From the NCBI GenBank assembly GCA_036365455.1, contig JAWQUS010000004.1, forward strand, positions 9,059,501 through 9,123,500: a stretch of 64,000 nucleotides of DNA. Reading direction: 5' to 3'. Shown here in pieces: positions 11,129 through 22,490 of this stretch (positions are counted from its first letter, which is position 1; each line of letters opens with the position of its first letter). Origin of the DNA: Macrosoma leucophasiata. Its lineage: Eukaryota; Arthropoda; Insecta; Lepidoptera; Hedylidae. Under the pieces are notes generated by a model. That model saw nothing but the letters and a program-made list of their open reading frames with translations. It ran no database searches and was not told the origin of the DNA. A program made the translations under genes and the position numbers.

Positions 11129-11500
11129 TATGTTTATAAGGAGGAACACAGTGTATTTACGCCAACACAAGAAAGCTATAGGTTTTTTGACAAACTAGTT
11201 CATGGTCCTAAATGTATCCAGTTTCTCTTATCTCGACCTTCTATTCAATGGTAGGGTCGCTCTCGTTTTAATAGGAAGATTTATAATGTCAGCGATCGAT
11301 AAAGGCCTGTGTGCAGGCTCGAACTGGAACACTGCCAAATTATTTTTGCCAAATTCGCGAGAGTTGTAAGCAATAAATTTATTCTCAGTTTACCCTCTCA
11401 ACAGTTTGTGGATCGACCAGTGTTTCCTTATGAATAACATTCATGTTCCTTTTAACTTGGAATTATGAGTAAATTTGTTATTATCGCATAAAAAATTTAC
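11129..11500. other. Intergenic, nothing recognised
   Basis: No family match or coding signal. Confidence 0.4.
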
Positions 11501-11803
11501 TGGTGGTAGAGCTCCAGTGACGGAGCTCGCGGTCGTAGGCATCACCGCAGTACCTAATATACTTGCCGTTAAATGGTAGTGTTCAGCACTATCGTGTTCC
11601 GGTCAGGTGGTAATGTACGGCTCTGTAATTTCCGGCACAGAGGCATAACACCTAATGCCTCAGGAGTGGCAGCGCATTTACATTTTGACCTCTGGTCATT
11701 GTGTGGGTGTCTATAGGCTGCAGTCATCACTTAACATCAATGTGAACTGCACGCTTGTTTGCCACTTTTATAACATAAAAAAAAATTAAAAAAAAAAAAA
11801 TGT
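11501..11803 (+). repeat. Fam-A retroposon, full length with A-tail
   Basis: Starts at GGTGGTAGAGCTCCAGTGAC and ends CATAAAAAAAAATTAAAAAA. It carries variants (CTTGCCGTTAAATGG, TACGGCTCTGTAAT, CACCTAATGCCTCAG) shared only with the 5'-truncated copy at 33631, so both come from the same source subfamily. Confidence 0.9.
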
Positions 11804-11949
11804 TCAAAAATGGCTAATTATTTTAGGTAATAGACGTATTAAAGCGCCAATTTTTTGTTTAAACAAATATCTCTCATTTTGTCTTCGGTCTCGAATACAA
11901 AAGATTTTCTGCACAAGGGACCATTAGGTACCTATAGTTCCGATATTTA

Positions 11950-12219
11950 CACCGTTCACTGCTAGGCAAAGGCTGTTGTGGGTATCTTTAGCTTCCCCCA
12001 TAAAAACTGTTAGTCATTAGGGGAAAATATGCCATACTCCTGAACGACTGAAAAGTGATCGCAGGAGCGGCAGTTTTATCGCGGGATGCTGACGTCTATC
12101 TCGCGTTATTGTATTACTATTACTCCGAATAATGACCTGTTCCGTGGACTGACTCAAATAGAGGAAGAATTCTACTCCACTGGGTAACCATGGGTCGTCA
12201 TGTCCCGAGCCTAAAACAG
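11950..12219 (-). repeat. Fam-E retroposon, reverse copy
   Basis: Landmarks on the plus strand: TCATTAGGGGAAAATATGCC, GGCAGTTTTATCGCGGGATG, GGTCGTCATGTCCCGAGCC. Diverged relative to the copies at 17856 and 39062. Confidence 0.7.
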
Positions 12220-12281
12220 TAGCGTAGCTAACATGGGTGGCATCTGGGGCGGATGAGCGAAAAATGGAAATACTCCCCATT
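12220..12281 (+). repeat. Fam-K repeat, left part
   Basis: AGTAGCGTAGCTAACATGGG to GGAAATACTCCCCATTTTT. The right part resumes at 12858 after the inserted Fam-G element. Confidence 0.6.
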
Positions 12282-12284
12282 TTT

Positions 12285-12857
12285 AGGGTTCCGTAGTAAA
12301 CAAGGAACCCTTATAGTTTCGCCATATCCGTCTGTCTGTCTGTCTGTCTGTCTGTCCGCCCGCGGTTTAGCGCAAAAACTATTGGTATGACTTGAAATTT
12401 GGCACAAGTATACACCTTAATCACGCCAATATAGAATAAAGTAGTAGAATAAAAACATGAAAAATAAAATTATTTAGGGTAGCTCCCTACATGTAACGCG
12501 CGAATATTTTATTTATTTTTCGTTTTTATATAGTGTGGGATATCGTTGGATAGGTCTTTCAAAAATGTTAGTGCCAATTTTCGTTAGAGTCAAGTGTCCC
12601 TCCCCTCTACCAAATAAACGGTTGTTGTTAGAAATTCAAATGTTACGGCAATAGCAGCTACATATAACGAAATTACCTAAACGGAAAACTATCACACTTA
12701 AGTTGGCTTTACAAGTTTGCGAGTAATTAGTCGACCAAATATATTTTACTCAAAAATTTTTAAGAACAATTTTTTTTTTTCATTTTATTATTTAAACTTA
12801 AAAACTACGGAACCCTACACTGCGCGTGGCCCGACATGTACTTGACCGTTTTTTTTG
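12285..12857 (+). repeat. Fam-G repeat, full copy inserted in Fam-K
   Basis: Starts AGGGTTCCGTAGTAAACAAG with a TCTG tract (about 12330-12357) and ends CTACGGAACCCTACAC ... TTGACCGTTTTTTTT. The ends contain the inverted motif GGGTTCCGTA/TACGGAACCC. A second full copy is at 37134-37757. No coding capacity; class unassigned. Confidence 0.78.
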
Positions 12858-13065
12858 TATCTTATTTCTCCATTCTCCACCTTTGTCTCCACTGTATTTG
12901 AGCAAATTCTCCGTCTCTCGCGCCCCCTGGTATTATAAATGCGATAGTGAGTTTTGTGTTGCGCTTTCACGTCTAAACAGCTCAAATTTTGATTATTCAG
13001 TCATCCCCAAACGGGTGGCACCCGCTGCGGGCCGCCCCCACCACCTTCCTATAGCTACGCCTAAA
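12858..13065 (+). repeat. Fam-K repeat, right part
   Basis: Continues Fam-K with GTATCTTATTTCTCCATTCT and TTTGAGCAAATTCTCCGTC, to about CTATAGCTACGCC. At 2352-2505 (reverse) the same two parts are joined. Confidence 0.6.
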
Positions 13066-13420
13066 ATATCACTCAAACTTGCTAATATCTAAAAATGATT
13101 GAAACAAATTGATATGTTTCGTTTGATATAACAAAAAAGCAAGATCAGTTACATAATTCTATGAATAAGTACATATTGAATAAAAATAATATACATGCAA
13201 ATAGAGGGATGGCCTATGCCATCGCATGATTATGTATTTCTTTCTTTTCACTGTATTTTATTATAGGGAAAATCACATGAGATTGTACTTTTGGATTATA
13301 CCCAAAAGGTTTGTTTTCAAATATGTACTGCCGTATTCATCCAAATCAAAACACAAGCTTTTATACATTCTGAGAATGTTTTAATTCAGTACAATGAAAC
13401 TGTATGTATATTATGTTATT
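13066..13420. other. Intergenic, nothing recognised
   Basis: AT-rich; no match or coding signal. Confidence 0.4.
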
Positions 13421-13702
13421 GATGGTAGAGCTCCAGTGACGGAGCTCGCGGGCGTAGGCACCACCGCATTACCTAATATACGTGCCGCTAAATGGTAGTG
13501 TTCAGCACTATCGTGTTCCGGTCAGGTGGTAATGTACGGCCCTGTAGTTTCCGGCACAGAGGCATAACACCTTAGGCCTCAGGATTGGTAACGCATCTGC
13601 ATTTTGACTTTGGTCTTTGTGTGAGTGTCTATAGGCTGCAGTCATCACTTAACATCAATGTGAACTGCATGCTTGTTTGCCACTTCCATTACAAAAAAAA
13701 AA
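13421..13702 (+). repeat. Fam-A retroposon, near full length
   Basis: GATGGTAGAGCTCCAGTGAC to CCACTTCCATTACAAAAAAA; close to consensus. Confidence 0.88.
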
Positions 13703-13714
13703 CGTACATTTTCA

Positions 13715-14112
13715 TGATGGTGCCATAGTAGGTACATTTGTAGAGAAGACTTGTAGAGGCTGGTAGGCGTAGGCGCCAGGGTCAGATTGGGAAAGGCCCG
13801 TAGTTCTCCGTTGACTCCTCACACGCCCGGGATGTAAGACTGATGCTCCTGGCAAGCCCCTGCAAGCCAAATCCGTGATAAGCCCGAGTAAGCTTAGGGC
13901 CAGGTAAGGTTTTGACCCATGTAACAAGTTCGCCACCAGTTGACATCTCTTCGCACATTACCAAACTACGAGGCACAGGGAAACTTCAAGAAAAATGAAA
14001 AATCCCAATAGAACCAGAGATAAAGAGGATTTTATCTCTGGTAGCTCCCAATCCGGGAATCGTACCCTCAGCCTCCTCCCGGGCACCTCAACGAAGCAGT
14101 AGTGGCCTGCTA
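13715..14112 (-). mobile_element. Fam-B SINE, diverged long variant
   Basis: The Fam-B body is reversed: CATGTAACAAGTTCGCCACC, AACTACGAGGCACAGGGAAA, CAGAGATAAAGAGGATTTTA, then a degraded tRNA-like head (GAATCGTACCC). The left 150 bp differ from the usual Fam-B 3' end and may be another repeat fused to it. Confidence 0.65.
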
Positions 14113-14354
14113 ATGAGACAAAATATCCCACTTTTTTCGTATGAAAACAGAATATAAATAATTAATTACTATATATCGTAACCAGGATTTAGCTACATCT
14201 AAAAGTTCAAGTTATAAGATTTATTGAGGTAAACGGATGACGTGAAAATGTATTGCTTAAGGAAATCTTCAAAGATAACATTTAAATGGGTTTTTGAAGT
14301 TACGACATGATCTTCTTAGAAGTTAATTAATTGGCTTTGTGTCAAAATGATAGG

Positions 14355-14591
14355 ATGTTAAGTGATGACTGCAGCCTATAGACACCCACACAGTGACCAA
14401 AGGTCATGCAGATGCGTTACCACTCCTGAGGCCTAAGGTGTTATGCCTCCGTGCCAGAAATTACAGGGCCGTACATTACCACCTGACCTGAACACGATAG
14501 TGCTGAACACTACCATTTAGCGGCAAGTATAGTAGGTAATGCGGTGGTGCCTACGCCCACGAGCTCCGTCACTGGAGCTCTACCACCAGTA
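14355..14591 (-). repeat. Fam-A retroposon, reverse copy
   Basis: Begins GTTAAGTGATGACTGCAGCC and ends GGAGCTCTACCACCAGTA. The 3' end is slightly shortened and no A/T-run is present at the left. Confidence 0.85.
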
Positions 14592-15284
14592 GAAGAGATG
14601 AAGAGATTCTTCAGAGAGTTCTGTTGTAGTATAATCGTTTATTCAGTGACACAAAAACATTAGAAAGCTTTACCAAAATACCTGCAACCGAAATTAATTA
14701 ATATTATGTACTTTATAAAAGACTAACGTCGCCCCCCAGCTTTTCACGGGTGCAATGTTACCTACATTACTGCTATCATTGCTATTATAATAAAATATAG
14801 CCTACCCATTTACAAAATGATCCGAAATTTATTGAATTCATTTGTTACAAAAAATGTGATAGATGAAGATCTGCTCTACCGATTTTGTGCAAACTTCACA
14901 TAAATAAACCTAGCTACTAAATAGCCTGAACAAAGACTAAACATTTGGTTTGGATAAGTGAGCCTGTTCTTGAGTTATAAAATTACAACGAAAAGTGGCA
15001 TTGATTTTTATATACGTGTATGTATAGAAGAGAAGATATTTATTTCAATGTTCATAAGATCCCAAGTTTGTTATATTTTGTTTTCTTAAATATTTCCATT
15101 ATTTAGGTTTCCGAAAATAATTGACTAAACAAATCTCATTGTTTTTTACTTATGAGCAAATATGTTCATTGTAAATTTTAAAATAAATAAATGTTGAAAA
15201 TGTTACAAAAAATTGTAAACACGCCTAAAGAGTGCATTGATGAATATAGGCTACAGACATATAGACAAAAGGCTTTCCCAGCGA
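14592..15284. other. Intergenic, nothing recognised
   Basis: AT-rich, no family match. Confidence 0.4.
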
Positions 15285-15350
15285 TGCCCGCGAAATAGTA
15301 ATGCACCTATAATTTTGGTGAGAATATGCCATAATTGCCACGGTTGGCAT
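15285..15350 (-). repeat. Fam-E fragment
   Basis: GAGAATATGCCATAATTGCC and ACGGTTGGCATGCGGAT match the middle of Fam-E in reverse. Confidence 0.5.
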
Positions 15351-15599
15351 GCGGATGCTGCTGTAGATAGACATCTGCCTACATTAAAATCCGTAATATA
15401 GTTATGTGCTGTCCTGATGGCCTCAGGTCTTTTCTCTTTTCTCTTTTGTGTGGAAATTACCAACACCTTCCATTTTCATACAAACTGAACACAATTTGCT
15501 CACTGCTATATACCTACATAATGTGGTGCAAACGCACTCAAACTTCGTTATAACAAGGCCACTACCGACAGAATCAGTAGGTAGGGCGTAGTAAATTTT

Positions 15600-15650
15600 T
15601 AACCGAGTTCAAAAAGGGGGAGGTTTTCAATTCGGCAGGTATATTTTCTT
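15600..15650 (+). repeat. Fam-L motif
   Basis: ACCGAGTTCAAAAAGGGGGA then GGTTTTCAATTCGGC. The same motif recurs at 60196-60230. Its parent element is not identified. Confidence 0.45.
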
Positions 15651-15712
15651 TTATTTTCATGTATTTCTTAGACAATTATTGTTGAAATAAATACAGATAT
15701 GAACATTTTTTA

Positions 15713-15987
15713 CTGTTGGTAGTGTTCCAGCGTAGGAGCCCGAGGGCATAGGCACCACCGCATTACCTAATCTATCTGCCGCCAAATGGTAGTGTTCAGC
15801 ATTATTGCGTTTTGCTTAAATGGTTATCTATGGCCCCGTAATAGCTATCACAGAGACATGAAGAACTAAGTTCACAGGGGTGGTAACGCATCTGCATTTC
15901 GACCTCTAATCTTTGTGTGGGTGTCTAAAATAGGCTGTAGTCACTTAACATCAACGTTAACTAGATGCTTGTTTGCCACCTTGTTTA
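15713..15987 (+). repeat. Fam-A, second subfamily
   Basis: The 5' hairpin differs (GTTCCAGCGTAGGAGCCCG) but still sits between GGTAGT and ACCACC. The interior ATCTATCTGCCGCCAAATGG defines the subfamily shared with 10484 and 26600. The 3' end GCTTGTTTGCCACC matches. Confidence 0.78.
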
Positions 15988-16122
15988 CCTACCTTACCTT
16001 ACCTTTACCTTTTTATAAAGAATATTAACTATTCTTAATTGGTGAATTAAATTGAGAGTGTGCCACTAAATCAACTTAAGAATTTGTATTTCTATTAATT
16101 TATATTCAACGTAAGAAATTAA

Positions 16123-16436
16123 CTGCCTCAGTAGCGTAATGGTAGCAGGCCACTACTACTACGCTGGGGGTCCTGGGTTCGATTCCCGGGTCGGGGACTA
16201 TCAGAGATAACGGTTTAAAATCCTTTATCTCTGGTTCGATTGGGATTTTTCCATTATCTGGAAGTTGCCCAGTACCTCGGAGTTTGGTAATGAGCCCGGG
16301 GATGGCAGCAGGTTCGCCACCTGTTACATGGGCCAAAACGTAACCGGCGAGTCGTGGGTGTTTGCATGTATGCTTGAATGCATGCATTTACCTCTGCCTA
16401 CCCCTTCGGGAATTACAGGCGTGAAGTTACGTTACG
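16123..16436 (+). mobile_element. Fam-B tRNA-derived SINE, best copy
   Basis: Head with intact internal RNA polymerase III promoter: A-box TAGCGTAATGG and B-box GTTCGATTC (in GGTTCGATTCCCGGGTCGGG). Then the body (ATAACGGTTTAAAATCC, CGGAGTTTGGTAATGAGC, GTAACCGGCGAGTCGTGGG) and a 3' end CCTACCCCTTCGGGAATTAC. The head folds only loosely as a tRNA, so this is a SINE and not a tRNA gene. About 315 bp is within the normal insect SINE range. Confidence 0.88.
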
Positions 16437-16639
16437 CAAGAAATTACGCTGGGATCACTTGAAAAGGATAATATTAAAGCTTTTATACCTAATTAAGAAA
16501 CACAGCATCACCTAGAGCGAGAATTATGTCAATGTAGTTTATTAATGGACGAAATAAATTAATTGCTTTGTTAACCTTGAGTCTTTTTGGAGAAGAGAAC
16601 CATTTTTGTGTCGTATCATATCGAAGCTGAAAATCGTAA

Positions 16640-16700
16640 AATGTATCTTCACGCCAAGTCCTTTACGGTGTAGGCAGAGAGTGTGGAGCGCTAGATATCC
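16640..16700 (+). repeat. Fam-J SINE tail
   Basis: TGTATCTTCACGCCAAGTCC followed by GTAGGCAGAGAGTGTGGAGC; same block as 4676 and 23622. Confidence 0.55.
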
Positions 16701-17431
16701 CACACCCTGATACCCCATCCGAGCTTCTTCTACATTCATCATTCTCTTCATACATGCATGCAGATGACTTGACATTACAGACTTTTAAGCCCACCCTCCG
16801 ACAAAAGGTTCTCTGTAAACAGGTGAAAGTAATAAAACCAGTAGGTAATAAAACTAATTTTGAAAACCACGTCCGTCCGATATATTTTGGTATTTTCTTT
16901 GGGGATTACATTATTTTATTATGCCATTTACAACGAGATCTCTCTTTTTATTTACTAATACATTTCCTTTTGATCCCGTTTGCTAAAATGTATTTATTTA
17001 TGTCTACGCCCACTTTTTGTGCTAAAGATCAATGATAAATATACAAACAGAACTGGAAACAAGACTAAAGTAATAAAATAGAATCTTATTTTTAAAACTG
17101 AAAATTGTAGAAAGAAATTCAGAGGATTATTAACCAAATAAACCTGGGTGAAACCATAAAAATGTACGTTTATTTATTTGTTTGTTTACATTTTGGAAGA
17201 GAATAAATACTATTTTAAATTGTATCAATCTTTTTATGTTCCGAAAATAGTCGACTGATTTGACTGTGTTCATCCAATTGTGTATACATAATACATACTG
17301 TTTGTCTTCAATCGCCGTTATCTTTGTTGCTCGTTTAGCGCTACCCAGGGGACACGTGCAGGGAATCTAAAGCATTCTCCTGCGGACGTGAGCAACGATC
17401 ATTCCCATATCATCATACTGTTTGTAGTGTG
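16701..17431. other. Intergenic, nothing recognised
   Basis: AT-rich, no family match; the open frames have no recognisable motif. Confidence 0.4.
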
Positions 17432-17434
17432 TTA

Positions 17435-17623
17435 CGACCCTAACTCACTAGGACGCCATGGCGACGTCGCCGGCTCTCCCTATGTATCCAAGCAATTCGT
17501 ATGGTGTGGAGACATCGCTACAAGGTGGCCAGGTGAGTTAGGTATCATGTATTTCCATACTAGCAGCTTGGATACGTAGCTGGCGACGTCGCATCGCCAT
17601 GGCGTCCTAGTGAGTTATGGCCC
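17435..17623. mobile_element. Harbinger-like MITE, 189 bp (TTA target)
   Basis: Long inverted arms: TAACTCACTAGGACGCCATG (left) is mirrored by CATGGCGTCCTAGTGAGTTA (right). The arms continue inward through GCGACGTCGCC to TATCCAAGC, about 53 bp in all with a few mismatches. The trinucleotide TTA lies immediately outside both ends (17432-17434 and 17624-17626), as expected for PIF/Harbinger-type MITEs. No coding capacity. Confidence 0.8.
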
Positions 17624-17641
17624 TTAGAGTCATATTGATCA

Positions 17642-17842
17642 ATGACGACCTGGTAAGTCCAGCGGTGTGAGATGACCGTTTAATTCAAAGGGTCGCGGGT
17701 TCGATCCCGCATCGGGACAAATATTTGTATGGCCTACAGATATTTGTTTCGGGTCTGGGTGTATGTGTTGTATGTGTACAACGGCACCCACGACACAGGT
17801 TTATACCTACTGTGGTGCTGTGAGTGTAAGCGTGAATTAAAA
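17642..17842 (+). mobile_element. Fam-D tRNA-derived SINE
   Basis: tRNA-like head with B-box GGTTCGATCCC (about 17698-17708), then the body ACAAATATTTGTATGGCCTA, GATATTTGTTTCGGGTCTGG, ACAACGGCACCCACGACACA and a terminal A-run. Copies at 38866 and 46096, and a broken reverse one at 25335-25810. Confidence 0.82.
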
Positions 17843-17855
17843 AAAATATATATAT

Positions 17856-18158
17856 ATTGCCCATCATAATTCCAACTGAAAGACGTCCACTGCTGGACAA
17901 AGCCTTCCCCATAGACGCCTACAATAGTGCTGTACTTCATTAGGGGAGAATATGCCCTAATCGCCACATTTGATAGGCGGATTAGCGATCGCAGTGACGG
18001 TAGTTTTATCGCGGGACGCTGCTGCCCATCCCGCGTTATTATTTTTACTACCTTTCTATTGGAATGGTTTGACCGCCAATGGTCGGTTGACTGACTGCAA
18101 TAGTGGAGGAATTCTTCTCCACTAGTGGTGGTCACGTCCCGTCACGTCCCGACGCCCA
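17856..18158 (-). repeat. Fam-E retroposon, full reverse copy
   Basis: Reads in reverse from GAAAGACGTCCACTGCTGGA through GTTTTATCGCGGGACGCTG and AATGGTTTGACCGCCAATGG to GTCACGTCCCGACGCC. The head GGCGTCGGGACGTGAC is therefore at the right end. Frames crossing it are not genes. Confidence 0.82.
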
Positions 18159-18174
18159 TGTTAATACATATATC

Positions 18175-18463
18175 CATAGAGCAACGCGGCCCACCGGTCG
18201 CGGCGGACCGGAGGGAAGTAGCCATAACCTACGCAAAACAGTCTGTCATTTTTTGCGAGGGGAAATACGTGCGACACACACGCATACTACAAAAATTGTC
18301 TATTACTACGAAACTCACATCAAGGTGTGAGTTAAACAAAATACAGAAACAATCTCACGCACACATTTAAACATCTAGGCGACAGGTATAGGCCCATTTG
18401 GCCTTGTACTTTAGCAGAGGGGAAAGCCTACATATGCCTACTCCCCTCCGGTGTTGCTCTATG
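18175..18463 (+). mobile_element. Fam-I hAT-type MITE, copy 2
   Basis: 289 bp from CATAGAGCAACGCGG to GTTGCTCTATG. It is flanked by a perfect 8-bp target duplication CATATATC (18167-18174 and 18464-18471). No coding capacity. Confidence 0.92.
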
Positions 18464-18471
18464 CATATATC

Positions 18472-19804
18472 AAACATCAAATTAGTAAATTGATAGCTTT
18501 TAAGCCTAATCACTGGGACGCAAATCAAAATCGAATTCGCCATTTCCCATCTATCTGAATTGTTCAAGGGTTTTATTGCCCTACATAAAATATATCGGGA
18601 AATTATTGCTTGATATTTATGACTTTAGGTCTCTGTGTCAGTTTCGTATAGTCCGTAAAGTATTTTAACACCAAACGGTCGATTCAGAAAGTATTTACTA
18701 AGGGAGGTTAAGTCGAAATGTTAGAAATTAGGGCTGCAAAAGAAAATCGCCTCTTTTTCTAAATAATTGTTATCTACCGCCGCTATTTCTCCTTGAAAAC
18801 GATGTTAATACGAGTTTTAGTTTTAGTAATTCGGTTAGTTCGTACTAAAGTACTCGTGTACGCAGTTACCTACATATTGCTAATGTGTGTGCCTTTCCGC
18901 ATCAGTTGCATGAGTCACATCTACGAAATTAGGCCCAAAATCTTTATAGATCCGGTGGTAATATTTGACAGCGGTGCTGGAAGTTGATATTTTAGTCTTG
19001 TTAGAAAGAGAATTTACTTAGGTTGTGTGGTTTGCGCGTGAAAATCCGCACCTACGAAACTCGCGAAAACCTGCGATAATGTTACCGTATGAGGTGCCAA
19101 TATGGTAATGTGGTTAGTTCCCTGATAGCAGGTACATGGTGTCAGCGGTCTAGCACGACTAGACCACAAGGCAGTTTCCTATAAAGTACCTGAATTGTTT
19201 TAGATTCCTGGCCATACTAAAACCTTTCTTTTATCTGTCTTCCATAAAACATCGATAATCATGAAGGTCAAGCTCGGTCCCTCTACTTTTGCTTCCGTCT
19301 CCACTCAAATGTCCTCCGTCACCACCCTTAGCAATGATAAAATCGATAGAACTCGCTCGGCGCCTGCAAGACTGATGGGAATTCTCAGAAATATCCGCTT
19401 TTTGCTACTTTAACTGCCACTTTGCGGCTTATAGCTTTCCAGTGTATATTTTCACACGATAATAGACCTATGGGAATTATTCTAATGTTAATGTTGCTTT
19501 TTAGTTGTTTCGCTAATATAGGGTCTTCTTAGCGATTTAAGTGCAATCAAATTTTGTGTTAAATTATTCCTTATTTTATAAAACTTGTGTGTATGTACTC
19601 ATTAAGAAATATTGTACATAGAGCCTATGAAAGAGACAATCGGATAGTTTCGACTCCGTAGAGCGTTATCGCTGCTGCATACTGTCTACGTAAGCATTGA
19701 TAGTCCGGAATTGGTCAAAACTTGATCAAAATGGTCGACAAACATCACATAGGTAAGGTGCGAAAGAGATAACGCACTACAAACCACGCCAAACTAAGCT
19801 GAAG
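18472..19804. other. Intergenic, nothing recognised
   Basis: About 1.3 kb without a repeat family of this window. Frames such as 18793-18987 are hydrophobic, AT-driven and have no motif. Confidence 0.4.
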
Positions 19805-19945
19805 TCATTTGTGAAATAGGTTACTCTGACTGACTTTACCTGAGACCACGGAAGCTAAAAATCAACACAAACGTCGGGTTGTTTTTAAAAATAATTTTAG
19901 TTACAATACATGTACCTATGTAAGATAAATCTGTAAAAATAGCTA
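19805..19945 (+). repeat. Penelope-like 3' end, diverged fragment
   Basis: GAGACCACGGAAGCTAAAAA, then AAACGTCGGGTTG and GATAAATCTGTAAAAATAG, match the 3' region of the Penelope-like family seen at 28768, 35090 and 35521. Most diverged copy in the window. Confidence 0.6.
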
Positions 19946-19970
19946 GTAGTGAACATTGTCACTTATATAA

Positions 19971-21260
19971 GGTTGGGGAAAAAGTTTCTTCGCATTTTTT
20001 AAGATAATTCAAATCATTTTTAATACAGTTTATTTAAATTTAACTAAAGTTTGTATGTACCATTTTGTTCGATAACCTTTTGCCATCTTGTAGGTAGGGA
20101 CATGATCCCATTGCTATAAAAATTTTGGGACTTCTCATCAAAATACCGCGACAAGTGGATTTGGCAGTCCTCTCGTGATGTTAACCTAACATTGCATAAA
20201 AAATTCTGAAGAGACCGAAACAGGTGGAAATCTGAAGGTGCAAGGTCAGGACTATACGGCAGATGAATTAACACCTCCCAGCCAAACTCTTTTAATTTTT
20301 GCTGAGTGGCTATAGATGTGTGAGGTCTAGCGTTATCATGATGAAACACCACACCCCTTCTGTTGATCAATTCCGACCGCTTTCTCTCAACTTCTTGTTT
20401 TAATCTCATCAGTTGTTCGGAGTAGAGTTCAGAATCGATAGTCCTGCCTGGTGGTAATAGCTCATAATGAATAATGCCCTTCCAATCCCACCACACACAC
20501 AACATCACCTTATTGCGAGTTAACCCGAGTTTCGCCACAGTCTCACAGACTGTGGCGACCGCGAGCCTGACCGGCCTTTGAGCACGACCTTTTTCGCACG
20601 TTCTTGTCGTACGTGATACACTTTTAATCACCAGTTATCAGCTTCTTCAAAAATGATTCGGTTTCATTACGTCGTAATAAAGAATCACAAATGAGTACAC
20701 GGTTCATTAGGTTTCTTTCAGTGAGCTCGTGAGGTACCCAAATAGCTTTTTTTTGTACCCAGCTTTTTTCAAATGCGCCAAAACTGTTTTGTGATCAATT
20801 CTCAGTACTTCAGCTACGTCGTAATTACTGATATGTCGATCTTGCTCCACTTTTTCAAAAATGGCATCCATTTTATCCATAATAGGGCGACCAGAGCGAG
20901 GTGCATCTTTGACACCAAAATTTCCGGATTGAAAACGCTTAAACCAAATTTGTGCCACTCTCACAGACACTGCACTAGGTCCATAAACATCGCAAATTTT
21001 TTTCGCGGCTTGCGTTGCATTTTTACCTTTTTTGTAGTAAAATTTTAAAATGTATCGAGTTTCTTCATTAGATTCACTCATCTTGACAGTACGAATAACA
21101 AATGAAAATCACACCTTTGCCTTATTTGAATTTGGAATTATGTTCTTTAAAATTTTAACTTTCAATGATACCAAAACCAGCCAGATACAAATACTACAGC
21201 CAAAGAGATTTTATTACAAGTTCGTACATACTATAATGCGAAAAGACTTTTTCCCCAACC
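19971..21260 (-). mobile_element. Mariner element, copy 2 (defective)
   Basis: Left end GGTTGGGGAAAAAGTTTCTTC and right end GAAAAGACTTTTTCCCCAACC form near-perfect inverted repeats. Followed by TA on the right. Very similar to copy 1 along its whole length, but the transposase gene is broken. Confidence 0.92.
20044..21081 (-). pseudogene. Mariner transposase, frameshifted
   Basis: The N-terminal frame (20707-21081, 124 codons) runs into a wrong frame just after the position equivalent to residue 113 of copy 1, where copy 1 has the linker WVPHEL. The C-terminal frame (20044-20631) resumes downstream and still contains HHDNARPH and YSPDLAPSD, so the last two catalytic aspartates are present. 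The region holding the first aspartate lies between the frames. A short insertion near 20540-20570 creates a palindrome absent from copy 1. The protein cannot be made as one chain. Confidence 0.92.
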
Positions 21261-22274
21261 TATTAAGTTAGAAGATTTCTACAAATAATAAAAACAAAAT
21301 ATATAACAATTGAACGTAAATTTTGGTAGTTTCTCATAAAAATTGACTTTGATTTTTTTTCATATTAATACACGTACACTCACTACTTCGACAATACATA
21401 TTTTAGATTCAGGTTTTATTTCATTAATGAAATATGAGAAACGTGCTTTTTATTTATTTGTTTATTAATATTATTTATGATTATAAGATAGACCTGAATT
21501 CACGAGAGTTTTGTCAGAACCGGGATGTCTGGCGCTCTACACTCTCTGCCTACCCCGTTAGGGACCTGGCGTGAAGATACATACATACCTGAATTCACCA
21601 ACATGAGTCTTTTTCTTGCTCTAGCTCTAATAAACGGCGTTTTGCATTTATTACAATAGGCATGTGAACTATTCTAGAACATTAACCTCACTTCTTTCTG
21701 GAGATAACTCTACAGGTAAATAAAGTAGATATTACTAGTAATATGGACGCTTCTTCCTATCTCGCATCAAGAATTCGAATTCAGGTCATGTCTTTTCCGA
21801 TGATAGACGTTTCTTGGTTCAATATTCATCTTGGAGCTATCTTTATAAATTTTATCTACAGATTTATCTGGAGAGAAAACGCATTGTATTTTCAACCTAT
21901 TACAAAACTTTTTAACGTTTTGGTGTGATGATGTGGTGATTGGAGGGTGAATTTGACTTATAATGTTGTACATAGTCTAAAAAACAAGTGTTCAAGGACT
22001 TAATATAAAACAAGTGTTTATTAAATGTCTCATCAAAGAAATCGAGAAAAATAATATAAAAATCCAACGTAAAAACACAAGTATTAAATTAATAAATTTT
22101 TCAATTTTCAAACCTTTTTTTTATTTGTTTAGTGTTTTGTTTTTCTTTTTTATTTGTCTTTTATGTTTTTTTATATGTTTATTTTAATGTTTAATCAGCA
22201 TTTTCCATTGGATCGACGCCTACGCATCAAAATTAGATGACGGTACAAAATTAAATGTTCATAGGCAACATTGA
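21261..22274. other. Intergenic with one SINE tail
   Basis: Only a reverse Fam-J tail at about 21520-21597 (CTCTGCCTACCCCGTTAGGG, ACCTGGCGTGAAGATACATA). The remainder is AT-rich and unassigned. Confidence 0.5.
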
Positions 22275-22490
22275 CCAATTTCCATAAGGTTCCTGTCTGT
22301 TTGTCTGTCATTCTAGTAACGTAAAAAATACACAAAAATTATTTAAAAAATACTAAAGAGTAAATTTTAACCATGTTAATAGGTTCCAAACATGGCACTG
22401 AATACCACCCTTCACAATCCGACACTGGTTTTTTTTTACACTGTGTATGAATATAGTTGACCTTCTGTCAATTATAACGGAACCCTAAAA
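22275..22490 (+). repeat. Fam-G-like fragment
   Basis: CTGTCTGTTTGTCTGTCATT near the start and TAACGGAACCCTAAAAGCTC at the end resemble the two ends of Fam-G with a shortened interior. Confidence 0.45.

Noticed and set aside
16119..16200. True tRNA gene at the Fam-B head
   Set aside because: A and B boxes are intact, but the sequence continues into a SINE body repeated elsewhere and does not fold as a standard tRNA.
17734..18135. 133-codon minus frame
   Set aside because: It spans Fam-D and Fam-E sequence; no motif, explained by repeats.
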